Shown here: piece after piece, positions 56,803-64,000 of the stretch
Layout: each line of letters begins with the position of its first letter
Numbering within the stretch: the stretch's first letter is position 1
Assembly (NCBI GenBank): GCA_029891345.1
Contig: CM056995.1
Coordinates: forward strand, 219,754,260 to 219,818,259
Length of the DNA stretch: 64,000 bases
From: Dryococelus australis
Lineage: Eukaryota > Arthropoda > Insecta > Phasmatodea > Phasmatidae
Reading direction: 5' to 3'
Position numbers and translations under genes: made by a program
Notes under the pieces: model-generated
Seen by the model: only the letters and a program-made list of their open reading frames with translations
Database searches by the model: none
Told to the model about the DNA's origin: nothing

Positions 56803-57265
56803 GAGTGGGATAGACCCCCGCATTTTTTGTGGAATAGTTGTTTGCGCGAATACGCCTATTTAGGAAAATAAATGTTCTGCAAATAAAACTTTTTGTCAGA
56901 AAATATAAAAAACAATTATCTATATCCCTATGTTTTTACTTTTGCAATATTAAGTGTATTCTTGGAGAAAAACATTCGTGAAAATGGTCAAATATCTCAT
57001 TTTTAAAGCTTGCCTATGCAGTTTCCTTAAGCGGCAAGAGAAAAGTACACAAGTAGGGACGTAGTTTAATCTGTGGGATTTCATTGCGTGTAATTAAACC
57101 CCGCTGTTACAAATCTCATTTGCACAGTACAACGTTACGCCGGAAACACAGCACGCCTTGCGCGTAGGAGCGATGAGGCACCAGGCATGCGGGTTAGTGT
57201 CGCCCGTATCACTCCCTCGCTTCTTGACCTTGGACGCGGGGGTCCCACAGGGGTCCATCCCACTC
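56803..57265 (+). mobile_element. TTAA-flanked non-autonomous element, copy 2
   Basis: This 463-bp element lies between TTAA at 56,799-56,802 and 57,266-57,269. Its inverted ends are GAGTGGGATAGACCCCC and GGGGTCCATCCCACTC. The body resembles 41,886-42,325: AAAATGGTCAAATAT, TTTTTAAAGCTTGCCTATG and CTTGACCTTGGACG. Confidence 0.9.
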
Positions 57266-57459
57266 TTAAGGGCTATGAAAAGGTATTGTAGTACGCGAAT
57301 TCCGGAAACATAAAATCAAGAACAGAATTTTAACTATAGACCAATCACGATTTCTCCGGATGTTTCGAAACAAACAAACTCATGGAGTAACATGTGAACC
57401 TGTTTTTTTTATATAACTTGTATACCTTCCACAAATTTATAACACTGTGATTAACTTTA

Positions 57460-57700
57460 TAAGCTATTCACGGTAAAGTGAGCACTTTTTAAGCGTCTGC
57501 TAAATATTTCCTTTTAAATAATTTCTACCTTTCCGCCACTTTTTAATGTAAACATTACAATATGACTAATAAACACAGGGTATTCTAATTTTTATCAATT
57601 TCAAAAGTTAACTTCTGGGACTGCAATAAAATATATTTATTAGGTTTTTATGCCTTATGGGAGGGCCATAAAAAGTGCTCACGTTACCGTGAACAGCCTG
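57460..57700 (+). mobile_element. MITE family B (short form), copy 3
   Basis: This 241-bp element has ends TAAGCTATTCACGGTAAAGT and CGTTACCGTGAACAGCCTG. TA is present on both sides (57,458-57,459 and 57,701-57,702). Confidence 0.9.
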
Positions 57701-58559
57701 TAAACTATTGTATTCTACAATAAATGGACATTTAACTTAGTATTTTATATAAATTTCGTATTCGATACGAATTAAAAACAGTGAGAGCAGCGATGTGTTG
57801 GCAACGGCTAGTAAACACAACCTGTCAGCAAAGTGTCGGCAAAGCGTCGGCCCAATACCTCTACTGTCGGCAACTGTCGTTTCGATGCCAGAAGATAGCC
57901 ATCTGACAACGGCGTGATGTATTTTTTGAAACAGATTGCAAGCCGTTAGAAAAAAAACAATGGCCCTCTGTATTTTTTTGGATAACAGATGGATATCACC
58001 GAAAATATGGCGGCATGGTGTCACAGATCAAACATGTTGCAAGCATCTTAAAAATGTTTCTGGGCCAATTCCCAAACAGCATCTTTGTATTTTCGGTAAG
58101 CTGCCCATTATCTTATTTATTCAGGCCCGGTAACGTTTTCGAGGCAAGACTCTTTATCGCAATAAAGATATAAATATGATGTATTCTTATCGACAAACTT
58201 TTGGAAAGTGTTTTGAATAGGCAAGATGTTAGCTAACTGTTAATGAATGGCATGATGTCTTTTTTCAGACTGTGTGTTAACCGTTAGCATGTTTATTTCA
58301 TGATGATATTGTGTCACGTGGTAGCCCATGACATTTGTTGACTTTGAAATTTTTTTCATTTGTACAACCATCCGACAGATATATTAAAAACTAACAAAAA
58401 CTATTTTGTTTGCAAGCATCTGAAGAAATAGTTTTGAAATAATCTGTGTTTTAAAATTATTCGTGATATTGTCATGGAATTTACACATTCCTTTATAATA
58501 ATTTGTGCCATGATATATTTTTAATTTGTGGAGAATATCAGAAACTTACCACGTGATGT

Positions 58560-58618
58560 ATTGATTAGACTATTGAACTGTCAATTCAAGGGTTTTAGGT
58601 TCGAATTGCGCACTCGAC
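58560..58618 (+). repeat. tRNA-like sequence
   Basis: TTGAACTGTCAATTCAAG forms an anticodon-like hairpin and TTTTAGGTTCGAATT carries a B box. It resembles the sequence at 24.5 kb. The acceptor stem is not evident, so it is a SINE head or pseudogene. Confidence 0.45.
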
Positions 58619-58748
58619 AAGTAAAAGAAGTTAATGTAACAAATATATGCAAATAGGAAGTAACTATTACTAAAAATTTTAATCGAAAAGTTAAGGTTTC
58701 TTTCATTTTTATACTGCTTATTTTTGGACATCATGCTGCTGCAAGGCA

Positions 58749-58812
58749 GCATCGTAACGACATCCAGCCGGCGCAGGCTCGGCATCATAACGACATCCAG
58801 CCGTCGCAGGCC
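58749..58812. repeat. 33-bp direct duplication
   Basis: Two units of GCATC(G/A)TAACGACATCC with an AGCCGGCGCAGG-type tail lie head to tail. Confidence 0.85.
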
Positions 58813-59170
58813 CAACACTGTCAGCCAACAGTCAGCCGCCAGTCCATATTTCCTTCGGGCTGCTTCCTGCATAAGACAGTGGGCCGGTGTCAGCTGACTG
58901 GAGTTTGTCGGCTAGCTTTTCCCGGCCCGATTCTGGCCCTTATTTTCCGTGTTTTCTGTGAAATAGTTCACATTCAAATTATTGTTTTATCCTAGCTTTT
59001 TGGTATACTATTTGTAAATTAAACGTTACCTATTGAAATATGTAAGTTTTTATGTAGAACTGATGGAAACATTACTGTTAAAAATATCAGCGCCAATTAC
59101 AGTGCGTAGATTTTAGTGACTTTTTTTTCTGTCCGACAAAGAAACTTCAATAGGTGGAGAGGAGCTTGTC

Positions 59171-59231
59171 GCTCTCTCTCTCTCTATCCATCCATCTATC
59201 TATCTATCTATCTATCTCTACCTCTCTCTGT
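59171..59231. repeat. CT and TCTA microsatellite
   Basis: CTCTCT, CCAT and (CTAT)n units follow each other. Confidence 0.95.
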
Positions 59232-59484
59232 AAATTTCGCACCACTAGGAATAGCAGGAAAATTATACATATTTCAATTTTAGTATATTCCGTACTTATT
59301 GCAGCAAAAATGATGATCCTTAGATGATTATTATCTTGCAGAAAAATTATTTTAGCAGCGGTGCCGTGCTCAAACCTAACTGTAGTCAACTTTCAATATG
59401 GGCATAGGGCTAAACCACACCCGCATAATAATAGCGAAAATACGTTCTCCTCGTTATTCATATGTGATTCTAATGTAAATTTCA

Positions 59485-59841
59485 ATGAAAATCCAATATT
59501 GTAGAAAGTACACTGCTCACAGAAAGTTGAGCATATTCCCCTCTCGGATCCGAAGAATGAACTGGCCATCTTATTCCCCTGACATGAACTGCATAGAGAA
59601 CGTGTGGTCCGTCCTCAAACGAGCGTTTTCAAACCGTGCACAACCATCAATGAACATTCAGGTCTTAAAAACAGCCGCAATCAGGAAACGCTTAAGGCAG
59701 ATCCCCACCCGCTATCTTGGATTTATGGAATTTTTGCCATACTCTGGAAACACACTTTTATATCATGTTTTTTTGGAACGACAGAGAACAGAGCATTGCC
59801 TAATGCGTTGTATGAGGTCAGCATTTCTTGATTACTGTTGA
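59485..59841 (+). pseudogene. Tc1/mariner transposase, C-terminal fragment
   Basis: The visible motif is TAHRKLSIFPSRIRRMNWP then SYSPDMNCIENVWSVLKRA, the conserved W-P-x-x-S-P-D-x-N-x-I-E-N-x-W block. It contains the last catalytic acidic residue of the DD34E triad. It continues LKTAAIRKRLRQIPTRYL and then decays into unrelated residues. The helix-turn-helix DNA-binding part and the first two catalytic aspartates are missing upstream, so this is a 5'-truncated dead copy. Terminal inverted repeats were not identified. GTGGCCAGTATAATTAAGG near 60,352 has the look of a Tc1 end but has no partner. Confidence 0.85.
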
Positions 59842-61983
59842 TGTCGTCACCTTTGTAATCGTTCCCAAGAAATAGTCTCGCGTTTCGCCTCGACAGTTAC
59901 CAGCTAAAAATTAATAAATGTAGCGAAGCTGTGGCCGTTCGATTAAGTTTGGTAAACTGGTTTTTAGGATATGTCGTGCGGGAAATTTCAAAATACCTTC
60001 CGAAAAATGAGTTCTGGCGAAAAATTTATCAATCAAAAATGGCGGGTGGGAATCCGCCTTAATGATCTTGTTTTGGACATGCCTCGTCGGATACAAACAT
60101 GCATCAGGAATCGTGGAGGTCTTACACGTTATTGACGTTTCTCAATGCATCTAAGAAGACCTTTGCTTTGATACTGAATTGGATGAGGTTCCTCTATTTA
60201 CGTTATTTTTCAGTATATGCCTTTTGTTTGTTTCATACTGCGATGATGTCGACGAGTTTTTTTTTTTTTTTTCTTCCTGCTAGGAGTAACATGAAATCTA
60301 AACACTTTTATTCAAAATAACATCCTGGAGTCTAATATATGCTAAACTGTTGTGGCCAGTATAATTAAGGAAACACCGGTTGCGTAATTAATAATGATGG
60401 AAATACATCTCGGTGATTTTTATTTAGAAAACGCAGTTGTATGCGTTTACAGTGTCTAAGGAATGTTTTATTAAATGCCATAATGTAACGCTTCAGGTTA
60501 TTTCGTGTGGCCATGAGAAAGGAAGGCATGAACTCAACATTCATTCATGAATAGCACAGAATACCTGTCAAAAACACGGCTTGCAACAACAGCATGTTGT
60601 TTGTTTTGCGTTTGCTTTTGCAATAAACCCTCGCCTTTACAAAGAAAGTGAATACTGGACGTAACTTTAGAACATAGTTTTTGCATTAGATCGCACGAGA
60701 AGAAGTGAAATAACATATAAAATAACATTTACATGTCAACATTGTGCTAACCACAGTCTAATCCAAGAGTTTTTGACAGCTCTAATGGCCAAACAGCCGT
60801 TCAGTGTTGAGACACGTATACTGCGCATCTATCATACGCACCTCACACCATATTCGCTATACAGAAGGAATCACCCTGGCATTTTTTCGAAATGATTACG
60901 GAAAACAATGGAAAACTGAAACTGTGTGTCCATGATATCAATTGTGATAGGCTTGATCTACTATGATCTGGAAACCGCAGAACAATAGGCTACGTCGTAC
61001 TATACCCGTGGTATTGCATGTCCGCTTCTGTGCAGAAATAACAGCTTCTACATAGATATCTACCGCGTCAGTTACCGGGAGGAGCCCGGACGATAGAAAC
61101 AAAATAGTTTAGAGATTCCTGAAAGACTTCCCGAAAAAATTTTCAAAAAGTAAAACAATGGAAGATATTTTTAATAGGCTAGAAGTAACTTTCAATCCGT
61201 ACATACACCTCGAGTGTAAAAAAAATAAATAACGTTTCAGATGAAACAATTTTATATAGAAATATTAACTATTCGTTAGGACAACACGTTTACCGCTTAA
61301 CTCAGATGGCAACCTCTGACATTTTTATGTTTTACAAGTCGTAATTCATTCTGTTTTTGCGAGTCTGCATACGTTAAAATGAGTCCCATCTGCTATTTAG
61401 AATTATTGCAAACCAAAGCAGGTCGCCCCTTAATTCCCGCAACCCTACGATACTAACTGTTTATTTTTTTACCAACCTGCCAGTTGTTAAAAAACTTCAT
61501 TTTGAATCTTAAAGCACTGATTGCTCAGAAATTGTGAAGTAAGGCTAATATTACAAGACGGCCTTTTTCGTTAATGTAGCCATGCGGATTACAAATCATT
61601 TTTACCCGACGGTAAGGTTAGTAGCTACCACCAACGATTTCCACAAAATAATTTGATGGCACCGATATATTTTGGTGTGATCACAGATACTTCTTTCGTT
61701 ACGTGTCCAAACACCAAGTATTTCGACTTGTAAATACTTTATCTAAAATATGCAATATAAACACGTGACATAGTGCCAACTTGAAAGCAGTAAACCATCT
61801 TTAGGCATCACTTTAGACCGTGAGTCTCGATTTGATTCGATTTACTACGCAGCTGAGGTTTACCCGTCGACTTCGTATTCACGTAGTGAACACAATGCAG
61901 TTGGCGAGACGTATTTGAAACACCAGGTCTGTAGTTGAGTTAAAATGCGCCGACACCTCGTCCCGGCACTACGTTCTAAGATG
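59842..61983. other. Anonymous sequence
   Basis: No supported gene is seen. Frames such as 60,099-60,320 (+) lack motifs. Confidence 0.4.
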
Positions 61984-62156
61984 TTTTTGACCTGAATACG
62001 TCTTTAAATTTTCAACCATAGTGGGAGGAAATCCAGAAAATCAGATGATAGCAAAATCGGAAGATAGAGTTTGGCATTGCAGCTCTGAATCTATAGTCTA
62101 CATTCAAAATGCAATTACACCACTCGATTGCCAAAGGATCAAAGAAAATATTACGT
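61984..62156 (-). repeat. Dispersed repeat, copy 2 (partner of window positions 1-173)
   Basis: This is the inverted partner of the segment at the left edge of the window. The similarity begins sharply at GTTTTTGACCTGAATACGTC. Confidence 0.75.
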
Positions 62157-63185
62157 TTAGTGAGGACTGCGAAGCTAGGTTAGGGCTGGGGGAAGGGTGC
62201 CATAATTTTGAGTTCGTTTTGCCGCGTCTCATAGCTTCCACGTAGTATAACATTTGACTAGGAGAAGCTACGACGCTCGTTTAAGTTTCAATCGACAGCT
62301 CTCGTAAAGATTACTGGATTGCGTGTATAAAAACATTTGTGTGGTGTGGTTATGGTGCAATTGTATTCAAGAGTGCTGTTAGTGCTCAGACCTTGCAAAA
62401 GATTGTGCTCCAATCGCAGAGACGAAATAAAAAATATGTTATATTACTGATAAAGTTATCTAGAATTTTATATTTTATACACCCCAAACTTCTGAATTTT
62501 AGGGCATATGGCAAACATTTGAAAGATAAAACAACTGAGTGAGTTAATTTCTGCTAACTCAAGCGTTAATAACACAATAAAACTTGTTTGCGATACATTG
62601 TCCTAAATAAGTACATAAATTTTTTTAACTAATCATAATGATTTCATCTAGAATATTTTCTTGCTATAAATATTGTCGTTTATTACGAACAATAACCTGA
62701 TACTTATTAGTTATGTCTGTTCGCGTAATTCGCTTTGGGGAGTAACAATAATTTCTTATTTCAAAACTGAAATACAATGCCTAAAAAAAAATCAATAACT
62801 CTGGATACCCAAAATGTTAGCCCATCGAATGAATAGTACAGTACATTTTAACAAACAACCCAATTTTACAAAATCATTTGAAGGATTCGAGCCCCCAATA
62901 GTTTTCTAGAAAATAAATAATTACTGCTTAAAAAAGTAAATGAGTATTTATGCGAGTTGTCATTAATAATACCAGGCAGAATTTAAATACTAGCTGTTGG
63001 TAGTGTTGGAGTGTTGGTGTTTGATGTATTCTGATAGGTGGGAAATTGGTCAATGGCGAATCGTAAGCGGCGGTTCCCGAAAACTAACGTCACAATGAGC
63101 AATTTCGATGACTGGTCAATTTCTCTCGCCGTCTGCCCAAGCGTATATGGTATCACTGAAACACATTTTTATTGGCAGCTAGCTG
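62157..63185. other. Anonymous sequence
   Basis: The part just after 62,156 may continue the dispersed repeat beyond the edge of the other copy. No gene is seen. Confidence 0.35.
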
Positions 63186-63189
63186 GCTT

Positions 63190-63598
63190 TATTCACGTTA
63201 TTGTAGGTTTGGTAGTTGTTGCCGCCAGGCATAGAAAGATTACGTTTAGTAACTGTGGTAGGCATCTGCCACCTACCACAACTAATAGCGGGTGGCGACA
63301 ACACGAAGAACTGCAGCAGCCAATCAGAAATTACTTACCACCAATAATTTGTAATATACTCTCTAAATAATATCAGTTTCATTATTATTACACTATTTTC
63401 GTTTTAGTTTTTATAACTAATGTTATGTATTATAAAATGGTAAATACATGTGGAGGGTAAGCAAAGCTGGAAGTTGCGTTTGTTAGTAGACATAAAAATG
63501 GAACCACAGCCCGGCACTAGCAAATGTTTTCTAAAACGCTTATATGTGAGGCTATTATATTGCTTTCCCTGTAAAAAAAAACTCACTACACGCCACTG
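63190..63598 (-). mobile_element. hAT-like terminal fragment with internal hairpin
   Basis: CGCCACTG at 63,591-63,598 reads CAGTGGCGTGTAGTGAG on the minus strand, a hAT-type terminus, followed by T-rich subterminal DNA. A hairpin with arms GTGGTAGG and CCTACCAC lies near 63,257-63,283. The partner terminus and a duplication of CACCTAAT (63,599-63,606) were not found, so the left limit is a guess. Confidence 0.45.
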
Positions 63599-63730
63599 CA
63601 CCTAATTATCTACCACCTCTGCTGCCAGTGATTCACCTATATCTGAGGGTTCTTTAGAGGCCCTATCCTCCGCGGATTCTCTTCTCCGTGAATCAGCGGT
63701 AGGTGCGCTACCTTCTGCAGACTGTTATGA

Positions 63731-64000
63731 TTACTTCAACGGCAGGAACAACAAAGTTTCCATGGTTCCTTCTGCGTGCGATGAATTTCCAAGGGCCTCC
63801 TCGATGGGTGGTACAATTAATGCTAGAACTGCAGCAGCATTATTGTCCACGTTTTCACCCGAAGTAACACTCACTTGGACGCTACCATGCCACATTATTT
63901 GTTCCAACCGAGGGGTGGAGTGTTTCACGACGTGAAGAAATTCCATCACCGACCGTTGTCCACTTCCAAGCATGTCCTGTGCCTCTCGAATTTGGCGATC
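63731..64000 (-). CDS. Unidentified open frame running off the right edge (partial)
   Basis: A minus-strand frame is open from the window edge to a stop near 63,731, about 90 codons. It reads DRQIREAQDMLGSGQRSV, then MEFLHVVKHSTPRLEQIMW, and ends EGTMETLLFLPLK. Base composition is balanced and less AT-rich than the surroundings, which favours coding origin. I do not recognise a family. It could be the 3' end of a host gene or of a transposon. Confidence 0.3.
   Translation of the reverse strand, partial: DRQIREAQDMLGSGQRSVMEFLHVVKHSTPRLEQIMWHGSVQVSVTSGENVDNNAAAVLALIVPPIEEALGNSSHAEGTMETLLFLPLK

Larger units (their letters stand above)
57780..58930. repeat. Possible decayed repeat with GTCGGC-rich ends
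   Basis: GTCGGC motifs cluster at 57,835-57,880 and near 58,905-58,915. Internal ATGATGT-CTTTTTT and AACCGTTAG-type phrases recur near 57,915-57,950 and 58,250-58,285. The bounds are uncertain and no gene is seen. Confidence 0.35.

Noticed and set aside
60345..60380. A Tc1 terminal repeat paired with the transposase at 59.5 kb
   Set aside because: GTGGCCAGTATAATTAAGG looks suitable but no inverted partner was found upstream of the transposase fragment.

Overview
This window is eukaryotic, almost certainly from an arthropod and most likely an insect with a large, transposon-rich genome. It is AT-rich, has no dense long open frames and no operon layout. It carries tRNA-derived SINEs, TA and TTAA MITEs, hAT, pogo and Tc1 remnants, LINEs and decayed LTR retrotransposons of types common in insect genomes. 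I found no complete host protein-coding gene. Two weak host-gene hints are a promoter-like GC-rich patch at 17.8-18.14 kb (+) and an exon-like open segment with splice signals at 45,337-45,440 (+). Species cannot be fixed from the sequence.

Layout. 0-3.1 kb: a dispersed repeat (inverted partner at 62 kb), a 420-bp TA-flanked MITE (family A/B) and a 1.1-kb foldback element with arms of about 460 bp. 3.1-7.8 kb: mostly anonymous sequence. 7.8-10.2 kb (-): an internally deleted LTR retrotransposon, gag joined to an integrase tail. 11.7-12.8 kb: a hAT element with exact 8-bp target-site duplications. 13-19 kb: AT microsatellite, hAT-like terminus, three more A/B MITEs, a one-armed foldback copy and the promoter-like patch. 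19.6-25.3 kb: a dispersed repeat in two inverted copies, a small broken ORF, a minisatellite and anonymous DNA. 26.4-27.4 kb (-): a pogo-type transposase missing its middle. 27.7-31.8 kb: a palindromic MITE, a SINE and tandem repeats. 34.7-38.5 kb: a LINE split by a second, oppositely oriented LINE and followed by a SINE.

39.7-43 kb: a short MITE copy, a foldback element with three internal tandem units and a TTAA-flanked element. 43.7-46.2 kb: a SINE, a hAT terminus, the exon-like segment and a dispersed repeat. 47.7-49.2 kb: a second copy of the hAT family with its own 8-bp duplications. 51.4-53.2 kb (-): a decayed transposase-like gene of a widespread but poorly named insect family. 53.5-55.5 kb (-): a second gag-plus-integrase-tail LTR remnant. 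55.8-57.7 kb: a cluster of a dispersed repeat, two A/B MITEs and a second TTAA-flanked element. 59.5-59.8 kb: the C-terminus of a Tc1/mariner transposase. The right edge has a hAT-like terminus and an open frame running off the window.

The genes do not form a pathway. The value of the window lies in well-delimited mobile families that can be read against each other: seven copies of a TA-TSD MITE in two size classes, two hAT copies with perfect TSDs, two TTAA elements with similar bodies but different ends, and a recurring MITE-plus-foldback arrangement. I see no CRISPR, rRNA, bacterial or convincing new multi-gene system.
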